43,721 nucleotides of DNA from the NCBI GenBank assembly GCA_947625695.1, contig CANQPO010000010.1, positions 1-43,721 of the forward strand. The letters are read 5' to 3'. The notes below the pieces were generated by a model, which worked only from the letters and a program-made list of their open reading frames with translations, made no database searches and was not told the DNA's origin. The position numbers were made by a program, and so were the translations under genes. Shown in pieces: positions 7,133 to 14,558 of the stretch; positions within the stretch are counted from its first letter, which is position 1; each line of letters starts with the position of its first letter. Source of the DNA: an uncultured Clostridia bacterium (lineage in GTDB: Bacteria > Bacillota > Clostridia > Christensenellales > Borkfalkiaceae).

Positions 7133-8671
7133 TCAAGCAAGTATCGCTATGGAGTAAGCGGGCAGTGAGAGCGAAGAGCCGCTCCCCTTTGCACTGCCGA
7201 CGACGCATAGACTCTGTTTGAGTTCGCCCGTAAGGCCTTCTACCTTCACTTTTTCGGACGAGAAGTTGACAACCACCGTGACAGACGTTCCGTTGTACGT
7301 CTTTTTCACCGCAAGCACGCCGCTTGTATCGCAGGGGAGCCGCTCCGCCGTTCCGCGCATGAGGGCGGGGAAGGCGTTGCGCGCGCGGTTGCATGCTCTG
7401 TAATAATTGAGAATGCTGTCCTTGTCCGCAAGCTGTTCCTCCACGCTGTCAAAGACGTAATAGGTGAAGGTGGAAGATGCGCCCGGGGGATAGATTGCCG
7501 CAGTGCTCTCGCTCCAGCGCATTCCCACCCGCTTCTCGGGGTCGTTGTTTGACCCGAGCATGCCGATCTCGTCTCCGTAATAGGTGAAGGTGTTCCCCGA
7601 GTACAGGGAGAGGAGCCCGTAGGCGAATTTGATGCGCGTCTCGTCCCTGAGCATGACGCCCGCAATGCGCGCGGTGTCGTGATTGCACAGGAAGGGAGCG
7701 GGAATGTGCCCCTTTGCCATGCTCTCCACCGTCCGCATGGAGGAGAAGAAGCGGTCTGCCGCCACGTCGGGAGCGGGCTCGAGAGGACGCATCGCCTCAG
7801 AGACAACCTGATTGATATAGCCGTTCGAACCCTGCGTGGGGAAGCAGAAGAAGCTGTCCGCGCCGCTTCCGTAGAACTGTTCGATCTCGGAGGCCGCCGC
7901 CCAATCTTCGCCGACGATATAGGCGTCGGGATTGTGCTTGACCGCCTCCTCCTTGATCCAGCCCGTGAACGCCGCGCTCTTTGCCGCGTCGCCGAAATAG
8001 TAGTAGCGCACCGCGTCGAGACGGAACCCGTCTACCCCCTTTTCCATCCAGAAGCCGATGACGTCGGAAAGCTCTTTGCGCACGTCCTCACAGTCGAGGT
8101 TGAGGTCAGGCATGCTGTCCGCGAACTGCGCCTCGGCAAAGACGCTGCCGTAGCGGCGGTATCCGTCCTTTTGCGAGGTGGAAAAGTTGTAATAATCGAA
8201 ATAGGGGTTTTGAGTGTCTCCCGTCTGGGCGGCGGCGAGCGCCGCTTTGAACCACGGATGGTTGTTGGAGGTGTGGTTCACCACAAGGTCGATGATGACC
8301 TTGATCCCCTTTTCGTGCGCCGCGGAGAGGAGTTCTTCAAAGTCCTCCATCGTGCCGAGCTTGGGGTTGATCCCCTTGTAGTCGGTGACGTCGTAGCCGT
8401 GATAGCTTCCCGTGGGGTTGATGGGCATGAGCCATATCCCCGTGTATCCCATATCACGCACGTAGTCGAGCTTTTGCGTGACCCCCTTGAGGTCCCCCGT
8501 CCCGTTTCCGTCCGAATCGTAGAAGGAGTAGACGAAGATCTCATAGTAGTTGTCGTAAGCGTCGTCCACAAGATTTTCCTCGGGAAGTTTCCCCTCTCCG
8601 CAGCCGACAAGCGGCAAGAAAAGGCTCGCTCCCAAGAGCAAAGTTGTAATTGCCCGAATGATCCGTTTCAT
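7133..8671 (-). CDS. GH13 alpha-amylase-family lipoprotein
   Basis: 512 residues. Signal peptide with lipobox LVGC (Cys24), so anchored on the outer face of the membrane. The GH13 barrel is complete: region I DLVVNH at 128-133, region II GFRLDAVR with nucleophile Asp219, region III VGEDW with acid/base Glu255, region IV NHD with Asp332. GMRWSES and a C-terminal beta domain follow. GH13 enzymes of this form cut or transfer alpha-1,4-glucosidic bonds; here it probably shortens starch-derived chains to maltodextrins for the adjacent ABC transporter. It starts three bases after the malG stop codon, so it belongs to the same mRNA. Exact product profile (neopullulanase, amylase or glucanotransferase) cannot be told. 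Confidence 0.92.
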   Translation of the reverse strand: MKRIIRAITTLLLGASLFLPLVGCGEGKLPEENLVDDAYDNYYEIFVYSFYDSDGNGTGDLKGVTQKLDYVRDMGYTGIWLMPINPTGSYHGYDVTDYKGINPKLGTMEDFEELLSAAHEKGIKVIIDLVVNHTSNNHPWFKAALAAAQTGDTQNPYFDYYNFSTSQKDGYRRYGSVFAEAQFADSMPDLNLDCEDVRKELSDVIGFWMEKGVDGFRLDAVRYYYFGDAAKSAAFTGWIKEEAVKHNPDAYIVGEDWAAASEIEQFYGSGADSFFCFPTQGSNGYINQVVSEAMRPLEPAPDVAADRFFSSMRTVESMAKGHIPAPFLCNHDTARIAGVMLRDETRIKFAYGLLSLYSGNTFTYYGDEIGMLGSNNDPEKRVGMRWSESTAAIYPPGASSTFTYYVFDSVEEQLADKDSILNYYRACNRARNAFPALMRGTAERLPCDTSGVLAVKKTYNGTSVTVVVNFSSEKVKVEGLTGELKQSLCVVGSAKGSGSSLSLPAYSIAILA

Positions 8672-8674
8672 CGC

Positions 8675-9589
8675 TTACCCCTTTACCGATCCGCCCGTTA
8701 CGCCCTCGACGTAGTAGCGCTGCAACAGGAAGAAGAGGATCGTAATGGGCAACGAGACGACGACTGCCGCCGCGCAGAAGCGCTGGAAGCTGTCGCTGTA
8801 TGCCGTGAGCTGTTCCCGCTGGACCATGTCCCGAAGCCCTACCGCAACGTTCCAATAGTCCGCGTTGCCGTTCGCGATGAGGGAGGCGAACATGTACTCT
8901 CCCCAAGGCGCCATGAACGCGGTGAGGATGGTGTAGATGATAATGGGCTTGGAGAGCGGAAGGATGATCTTGAAGAACACCGTATGGCGGCTTGCGCCGT
9001 CGATCCGCGCGGCTTCGTCGAGCGATTTGGGGATTGTGTCGAAGAACCCTTTGCAGATGTAGTACCCCATGCAGGAGCTCCCCACATAGACGAGGATGAG
9101 CCCGACGATACTCATGTTCTGCGTGAGCCCGAGAAGCTGCAGGAGGAAATACATTGCCGTCATGGACATGAACCCGGGGAACATGCCCAAAATGAGCATG
9201 AGGTTCATGAGGGGCTTTCTCATTCTGAAACGGAGACGGGAGAGCGCATAGCTCGTGACGAGCACGATCATCGTCTGGATGACGGTGACGCACACGGCGA
9301 TGAGCAGCGTCCGCCCATACCAATTCATGAAATTATAGGAGCCCGTGGAGACGACTTCGCCCGTACTTGCGCTCACGCCCATGTTTGTAAACAGACGGAT
9401 ATAGTTGTCGAAGGTCCACTGTTTGGGGAAGAAGTAATTCGTCGTCGCGCCCGGTTCGCCGCGCAGAGACTGCAACACGAGGAACACGAAAGGCACGAGC
9501 CAAATGATGCTGATGACGACGAGAATGACGTAGATAACGGCGTTCGTACTCCGTTCTACCGCTTTTTTACTGCGTAATTTCTTTGCCAT
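8675..9589 (-). CDS. malG: Maltodextrin ABC transporter permease, MalG type
   Basis: 304 residues, six predicted membrane segments, the first at about residues 15-42. The cytoplasmic EAA loop that docks on the ATPase reads EAARIDGASRHTVFFKIILP in the C-terminal half, as in MalG. The N-terminal block (WLVPFVFLVLQSLR) and the QWTFDNYIRLF segment are typical of carbohydrate uptake CUT1 permeases. Its ATG shares one base with the TAA of malF (TAATG), so the two permeases are translationally coupled, as expected for subunits needed in equal amount. Forms the membrane channel with MalF. Confidence 0.93.
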   Translation of the reverse strand: MAKKLRSKKAVERSTNAVIYVILVVISIIWLVPFVFLVLQSLRGEPGATTNYFFPKQWTFDNYIRLFTNMGVSASTGEVVSTGSYNFMNWYGRTLLIAVCVTVIQTMIVLVTSYALSRLRFRMRKPLMNLMLILGMFPGFMSMTAMYFLLQLLGLTQNMSIVGLILVYVGSSCMGYYICKGFFDTIPKSLDEAARIDGASRHTVFFKIILPLSKPIIIYTILTAFMAPWGEYMFASLIANGNADYWNVAVGLRDMVQREQLTAYSDSFQRFCAAAVVVSLPITILFFLLQRYYVEGVTGGSVKG

Positions 9590-11142
9590 TACATGAAGTC
9601 CTCCTCGTTTTTCACCGACGCCGAGCGGTTGTATGTCACCAGTGAAATGATGCCCGTAATGAGGAACATGAGAATGCTGATGACCGACGCAACGCCGTAC
9701 AGCTTCTTATCCATGATGAGTTTATACAGCCATGTGATGAGAAGGTCCGTTTCGCCTGCGCCGCCCGTGCCGACCGCCGTCATGACGGGTGCGCCGCCCG
9801 TGAGCAGGTAGATCACGCCGAAGTTGTTGAGGTTGCCCACGAAGTTACTGATGAGGTAAGGCGTGGTGACGTGCAACACATAGGGAAGGGTGATCTTGAA
9901 ATACTGGCGGATGGCGCTCGCGCCGTCGATCCGCGCCGATTCATAGAGGTCGGCGGGAATGTTCATGAGAATACCCGAGACCATAAGCATGGTGTACGGG
10001 ATCCCGATCCACATGTTCACCACGATGATGGTGACCTTTGCGCCCATGCTGTCGGTGAGGAAGTGAATGGGCGCGCTCGTCAATCCCCATTTTTGCAGCA
10101 GGGAATTGACGATGCCGTAATCGCCCAACATCTGCGACATCAAGAGCAGAGAGACGAACTGCGGCACGGCGACCGTCATGATGAGCACGGTCCGCCAAAG
10201 TTTCTTGAGTTTGATGCCCTTCTTGTTGATCATGATCGCGACGACCATGCCGAGAAGGTAGTTGGAAAAGGTTGCGAAGAACGCCCAGATGACCGTCCAG
10301 AGCAAGATCTTTCCGAACACGACGCCGAACTGCGTTCCGCCCGAAAGGCTTCCGCCGAACACCGCCCTGAAGTTTTCAAACCCTACCCACGAGAAGAGGT
10401 GGGCGGGAGGCATGTGCTCCATATCGTAGTTGGTGAACGCGATGAACACCATAAAGACGATGGGAAAGATCGTAAAGATGACGAGCCCCAAGAGCGGGAT
10501 CGCAAGCAAGGTCTTGTGATATTGGCTGTCCGCAAAGGCGTGAAGATCATCCCTCGCGTCGGGGAGCCGCTGCCCCGCCTCCTTCATCTCCTGTGCAAAG
10601 TACGCCGCTTTCACGTTGCTGTACCACGCATACACGAACGCGATGATGAAGAAGATGGTCAGAATGCCGTACAAAAGAACGAGCAAGCTGTTGTCTCCGA
10701 CGGCGGATTGGACGTAAATTTCGCTGCCGTCTGGTCCGATGACCCAACCTGCCTCTGTCGTTTCGGTATATCCGGGGCCGCCGAACAGCGCAAGCTGTCC
10801 CGCGCCGAAAAATACCATAAATAAGATAAACAATACTTCAAACAAGAGATAGAACAGTCCGCGCATGACCTGCCCGCGCGTGAACTGCCCAAATCCCATG
10901 ATGACGAAAGAAAGCCTCGTTTTCCAGTCGCCGTTTTTTGCGGCGATGCCGATTTTACGGAAGATCCCCAAAAACGCCCTCCAAAAGCGGAGCGCAAGCG
11001 CAGGGATCGTCACCGTAAAAAAGCGCAGGAAGGTAACGGGCAATCGTTTGAAGAATGAGACGAAATTATAGCGGAATTTCTCCCACCCGCTCATTCCGAG
11101 ATACTCGATCTCCGTTATTACGCTTTTTTCTGTGTTGATCAT
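9589..11142 (-). CDS. malF: Maltodextrin ABC transporter permease, MalF type
   Basis: 517 residues, longer than typical Gram-positive MalF. An N-terminal extension of about 65 residues (MINTEKSVITEIEYLG, basic and amphipathic) precedes the first membrane pair. Roughly eight membrane segments follow. An outside loop lies around residues 120-150 (GPGYTETTEAGWVIGPDGSE), and the EAA motif reads ESARIDGASAIRQYFKITLP. The C-terminal permease core contains YLLTGGAPV, usual for MalF. It follows malE after an 84-nt gap holding a strong hairpin, and is coupled to malG by a TAATG overlap. Substrate inferred from the neighbours (pullulanase, GH13, MalQ). Confidence 0.93.
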   Translation of the reverse strand: MINTEKSVITEIEYLGMSGWEKFRYNFVSFFKRLPVTFLRFFTVTIPALALRFWRAFLGIFRKIGIAAKNGDWKTRLSFVIMGFGQFTRGQVMRGLFYLLFEVLFILFMVFFGAGQLALFGGPGYTETTEAGWVIGPDGSEIYVQSAVGDNSLLVLLYGILTIFFIIAFVYAWYSNVKAAYFAQEMKEAGQRLPDARDDLHAFADSQYHKTLLAIPLLGLVIFTIFPIVFMVFIAFTNYDMEHMPPAHLFSWVGFENFRAVFGGSLSGGTQFGVVFGKILLWTVIWAFFATFSNYLLGMVVAIMINKKGIKLKKLWRTVLIMTVAVPQFVSLLLMSQMLGDYGIVNSLLQKWGLTSAPIHFLTDSMGAKVTIIVVNMWIGIPYTMLMVSGILMNIPADLYESARIDGASAIRQYFKITLPYVLHVTTPYLISNFVGNLNNFGVIYLLTGGAPVMTAVGTGGAGETDLLITWLYKLIMDKKLYGVASVISILMFLITGIISLVTYNRSASVKNEEDFM

Positions 11143-11162
11143 ATTTCATTCTCCAGACTTGC

Positions 11163-11191
11163 AAAACGGGGCAAAGGAGACCTTTGCCCCG
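11163..11191 (-). terminator. Intercistronic hairpin between malE and malF
   Basis: A perfect 11-bp stem (11167-11177 and 11181-11191, loop of three) followed by four T on the minus strand. A hairpin here is common in ABC sugar operons and lets the binding protein be made in excess, by partial termination or by protecting the upstream mRNA. Confidence 0.7.
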
Positions 11192-11226
11192 CTTCGTGAC
11201 AAATATTCTGCGTTCGGGAATTTATA

Positions 11227-12495
11227 TTACTCTGCAGGTGTAGCGCCGTTGGCCTTCAACGCTTCAACGAGCTGAACGATTCTCGCCTGCAGATCGTCGG
11301 GGTTCGCGGTGAGGTCGAGGCTCTTCATTGCTTCGCCGAATGCGCCGACTTCATCCCAATAGCTCGAAGGCATTGCCGTCTGGATGACGGAAGCGTCGGC
11401 GATCTGCTTCATCATGGTAGCGACCGCGATGTTGCTCTGTACCTTGTCAAGCGCCGCAACTTTGAGGTTGGACGGGCCGATGCCGTTGTCGTCGAAGCGC
11501 TTTTCCTGCATCTTTTCGCTGGAGAGGAACGCCGCGAGCTTGTGCGCGTCCTCGGGATGCTTGGAGTAGCTGTTCACACCGAAGAGCTTGCAGCCTGCAA
11601 ACGAATACCACTGATAGGTCTTGCCGTCGAGATCGCTCGTCCAGCTGGGAAGCAACCCTGCCGCATAGTTGTCGCCGAGGGCGTTTTTGATGGCGTCGCC
11701 CTTCCACGTACCGCGGATGCAAGCGCCGAAGGTGCCGCCCGTGAGCGCATTGTCGATGATGGTATCGTCGCCCGTGAGCACGAATGCGCCTCTCTGCATG
11801 ATGTGCGCAAGCTCATAGCCGCCGAGCTGACCGTAGGAGTACTCGCTGCCGCTCGGACACTGGTCGAGGTTGGTCTCTACTTTGGTGACCTGCGTCCCCT
11901 CGTAGGTGACTTCGTACTTGCCGCCCGCGCCGTAAGCGAGGGAGAGCGCATACCACGAGTTGCCGCCCTCGAAGATGAACTGCTTGCCCGCCTTTTCGCA
12001 TGCGTCGAGGATCTTGTCGATATCCTTCGCGTCCTCTGCGGAAACGACGGACTTATTGTAATAGAGGAAGAACCCGTTGTCTGCGGCGTAAGGATAGCCG
12101 TAATAGTTGTCGCCGAGCTTGCCCGATTCGACCGCCGTGTTGTTGTCCGTCTGCTTGAGCGCGGTAACGGTGGAGGGAGCGAGCGGGGAAAGCGCGCCGA
12201 TGGAATAGAGATTGACGATCTGGTCGTTTGCATAGGCAAACACATCCGCGCCCGACTGGGGGTCGGTGCTCATCATGGAGTAGCCGTCGCCCTCGCCGCA
12301 AACGCCCACATTGATCTCATATTTGATGTCGGGGTTTTCCGTTTTGAACTGCTCGATCATCTGTTTGATGGAGTCCTGCTGTGCGGAGGGAGCCCAAACG
12401 GTGAGCCCTTTCTCCTCTTCGCCGCAAGCGGCGAACCCTACGATACTCGAAGCGGCAAGCGCCCCGCAAGCGATAATGGAAAGAATTTTCTTCAT
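11227..12495 (-). CDS. malE: Maltodextrin-binding lipoprotein, MalE type
   Basis: 422 residues. Signal peptide with lipobox GFAAC (Cys24), so a membrane-anchored extracellular receptor. The mature part begins GLTVWAPSAQQDSIKQMIEQF, the standard start of family 1 extracellular solute-binding proteins. It goes on with DVFAYANDQIVNLYSIGALSP and the KTYQWYSFAGCKLFGVNSYS hinge region. Strong ribosome site GGAGGTAAAATT before the ATG. It delivers maltodextrins to MalFG. The gene lies 27 nt after a glycan-binding lipoprotein gene on the same mRNA and is followed by an attenuating hairpin, consistent with high expression. Confidence 0.93.
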   Translation of the reverse strand: MKKILSIIACGALAASSIVGFAACGEEEKGLTVWAPSAQQDSIKQMIEQFKTENPDIKYEINVGVCGEGDGYSMMSTDPQSGADVFAYANDQIVNLYSIGALSPLAPSTVTALKQTDNNTAVESGKLGDNYYGYPYAADNGFFLYYNKSVVSAEDAKDIDKILDACEKAGKQFIFEGGNSWYALSLAYGAGGKYEVTYEGTQVTKVETNLDQCPSGSEYSYGQLGGYELAHIMQRGAFVLTGDDTIIDNALTGGTFGACIRGTWKGDAIKNALGDNYAAGLLPSWTSDLDGKTYQWYSFAGCKLFGVNSYSKHPEDAHKLAAFLSSEKMQEKRFDDNGIGPSNLKVAALDKVQSNIAVATMMKQIADASVIQTAMPSSYWDEVGAFGEAMKSLDLTANPDDLQARIVQLVEALKANGATPAE

Positions 12496-12522
12496 AATTT
12501 TACCTCCTTGATTTCCTATTTT

Positions 12523-14280
12523 TTATGCTTTCTTGGTGCAAGTGATCGTGCCCGCTTCAAGGTCGAACGTTACGGTATAGGTGCCGGCTTCGGTCACAAC
12601 ATAGTTGTCGCCGTTGTTGCCCCACGATTTATCCCAGTTGATCTCGCCGTTTTCATAAGTCACAACTTTGAAAGCAAACACACCGTCTTTGAGCCAGTCA
12701 AAAGAAGCGCTGACGTCGGGGAAAGTGACTTCTGCCGTGTATTTGCCGTCCGCACCCTTGGTGAGTTTCGGGGTAAGCCCTTCTTGGACTTGGAAATTCA
12801 CTTGCGCGCCGCTCGCGTCGAGGAAGGTACCGACAATGTAGTATGCCGCTTCTTGCGCGGTCACCGTGAGGGTGTTCGTCTTGGTGTCGAGCGTAACGAG
12901 GTAGGTGCCGACTACGGTAATTTCTACATTCGCGCCGCCTTTTGTTACGCCCCAGTTATCTTCTTCCCACTTAATATCGTTTTTTACAATGGTCGCAACT
13001 TTGATCTCAAACTTTCCGGATTCGGGGATCTCGCTGACGATAAGAGTAGCCGTGTAGACGCCGGAGCCCGCTTCGGTCTCGACCATCTTGGGGTTGACGC
13101 CCTCAACGTAAGACCAGTTTGCGCCCTCGAGTGAACCGACGATCGCAAGGCCCGAATAGGTTGCGGGGATCTCTTCGAAGATGAGTTCCTTGGCCTCGAC
13201 GGTGCTGCCGCTGACTACCGTGATGAGGGTGAACTTATAGTTCGCCGCCGCTTTTACGGTGTAAACGCCGTTCGCTTCGGAGAAGTATCTCGCGCTCGGT
13301 GTTGTGATTTTGGCATTGACCGTTCCGTTGGTAACGGAGAAGGTATCCCCTTCCTCTACCTCGAGGGAACCGACAAACACGTTGTGCTGCGTGTATTCAT
13401 CGCTTCTTGCAAGGCTTCCCAATACTTCTTCGCCGCTCTTGAACTGCCATGTGCTCGTATCTTCGACGTAGGAGCTGTTTGCCTTCTCCTTGATCTTGGC
13501 GTACAGGCTGACGTGATCTTCTACTTCTTTGCTGAAATCGAATGCGGTCGTGCATTCTTTGTTTGTATACCACTTATCGAACTCGTAGTCGCGTTTGTTC
13601 GTTTCGTAGAGACGGGACTCGATCTTGCCGCCCTTCTTTACGACCGTCTTGGCGATCTCTGTCTCGCCGTCCACATCGTACCACGTCGCGAACACGACGT
13701 TGTATTTTTCGATGAGCTCTGCCTTGAGCTTGTTCTGCGAGAAATCGCTCTCGCTGTTGATGGTGAGGGTGAGCTTATATTTGCCGCTCTGCCCTTCGGC
13801 GATCTTGATGTTCTTGACGTCGTAACCGCCGCCTTCCACAAAGACAACGGCGTCGCCGACCTTGCCTTCGTTTTCGACGATGTTCATGCCCATCTGGCCG
13901 GCCCAATCCTGATTGTGGATGATGCCGAACTCGTCGCCCTCATAGAGGTCCGCCGTGATCGTTGCGGTGTTGCCGTCGCGGGTGAATTTGAGGCTCTCAT
14001 CCGTTACGCTGTTGTCCCAGTTATTGCTTGCGACAAGGGTGCCGAGACCAAGACCGCAAAGATAGTACTGGATCCCCTCTTCCGTGGTACCGCCTTGCTG
14101 CGTACCACCGCCCTGCTGGGTGCCGCCACCCTGCTGGGTGCCGCCACCCTGTTGGGTGCCGCCGCCTTGCTCAGTTCCGCCGCCGCCGGAATTTTCTTCC
14201 TTACAACCGACAACCATGCCGAGTGTACCGACTGCGAGCGCCGCCGCCAAAAGCAAGGCAAGCCACTTCTTGAGTTTCAT
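12523..14280 (-). CDS. Surface glycan-binding lipoprotein with SusE/SusF-like modules
   Basis: 585 residues. Signal peptide with lipobox MVVGC (Cys26), then a flexible linker of GGGTQQ repeats (about residues 35-66). A first beta module spans 71-190 (NNWDNS, NQDWAGQMG). A Listeria-Bacteroides/InlB-type repeat covers about 193-265, with KGGKIE and YEFDKWYTNKECT. The two C-terminal modules (377-475 and 479-583) are alike: a YIVGTF/AIVGSL strand, a FEIKV or FAFKV strand, an aromatic WEEDNWG or WDKSWG patch, then a GTYxVTxD strand. This layout resembles SusE/SusF starch-binding modules. No catalytic residues are evident. It probably captures starch or pullulan on the cell surface for the pullulanase and the MalE receptor. 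First gene after its own promoter, GGAGG ribosome site. Confidence 0.75.
   Translation of the reverse strand: MKLKKWLALLLAAALAVGTLGMVVGCKEENSGGGGTEQGGGTQQGGGTQQGGGTQQGGGTQQGGTTEEGIQYYLCGLGLGTLVASNNWDNSVTDESLKFTRDGNTATITADLYEGDEFGIIHNQDWAGQMGMNIVENEGKVGDAVVFVEGGGYDVKNIKIAEGQSGKYKLTLTINSESDFSQNKLKAELIEKYNVVFATWYDVDGETEIAKTVVKKGGKIESRLYETNKRDYEFDKWYTNKECTTAFDFSKEVEDHVSLYAKIKEKANSSYVEDTSTWQFKSGEEVLGSLARSDEYTQHNVFVGSLEVEEGDTFSVTNGTVNAKITTPSARYFSEANGVYTVKAAANYKFTLITVVSGSTVEAKELIFEEIPATYSGLAIVGSLEGANWSYVEGVNPKMVETEAGSGVYTATLIVSEIPESGKFEIKVATIVKNDIKWEEDNWGVTKGGANVEITVVGTYLVTLDTKTNTLTVTAQEAAYYIVGTFLDASGAQVNFQVQEGLTPKLTKGADGKYTAEVTFPDVSASFDWLKDGVFAFKVVTYENGEINWDKSWGNNGDNYVVTEAGTYTVTFDLEAGTITCTKKA
14088..14185 (-). 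repeat. In-frame 18-bp tandem repeat coding for the GGGTQQ linker
   Basis: About four near-identical 18-bp units within the glycan-binding lipoprotein gene, coding for repeated Gly-Gly-Gly-Thr-Gln-Gln. Such repeats can change in number by slippage and so change the length of the surface linker. Confidence 0.8.
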
Positions 14281-14487
14281 TGTTTTTCCTCCGATATTTA
14301 ATTTTTTTTGTTTTTTCGGGTCTCCCCGTAAAAGCCTTGATTTTTATCTCCTCCTCCGCCCCGCCCGTAGGCGGAGGCGGATTCGGAGGTTAGGGGGGCA
14401 AATAAATTCTTTGAGTATTTGTTCCCAACAAATACTCCGCAAGGGGGCGCCCCCTTGCTAATTGCGAAAAATGAGATGATTTTCTCT
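14281..14487 (-). promoter_or_regulatory. Long structured 5' leader of the lipoprotein-malEFG mRNA
   Basis: About 200 nt from the predicted start of transcription to the ATG at 14280. It holds two adjacent perfect hairpins: 14413-14437 (11-bp stem, loop CCC) and the 20-nt palindrome 14439-14458. Further on comes a G/C-rich palindromic stretch around 14345-14395 and then a normal GGAGG site. No known riboswitch recognised. Part of it resembles dispersed intergenic repeats. Confidence 0.5.
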
Positions 14488-14516
14488 ATTTTAGCGCAAA
14501 TTTTTCAATTTGTCAA
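14488..14516 (-). promoter_or_regulatory. Sigma-A type promoter for the lipoprotein-malEFG operon
   Basis: Consensus TTGACA (14516-14511), 17-nt spacer, TAAAAT (14493-14488) on the minus strand, just downstream of the pullulanase stop codon. It lets the binding and transport genes be expressed separately from malQ-pulA. Confidence 0.75.
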
Positions 14517-14535
14517 TAGTTTTTTGAAATTTGAC

Positions 14536-14558
14536 AAAACTTTTTTGAAAAAAGTTTT
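14536..14558 (-). terminator. AT-rich hairpin at the end of the pullulanase gene
   Basis: A perfect inverted repeat of 11 bp (AAAAC plus six T on one arm) with a one-base centre, ending on the last base of the pullulanase stop codon. Weak in GC, so termination would be partial at best. Confidence 0.35.

Noticed and set aside
7679-9577. Plus-strand frame of over 600 codons opposite the GH13 and malG genes
   Set aside because: Spans two genes on the other strand, rich in Arg, His, Glu and Asp with no domain; an antisense shadow.
14088-14185. Regular short repeats that might suggest a CRISPR array
   Set aside because: Units are 18-bp, contiguous and in frame within a lipoprotein linker; there are no spacers.
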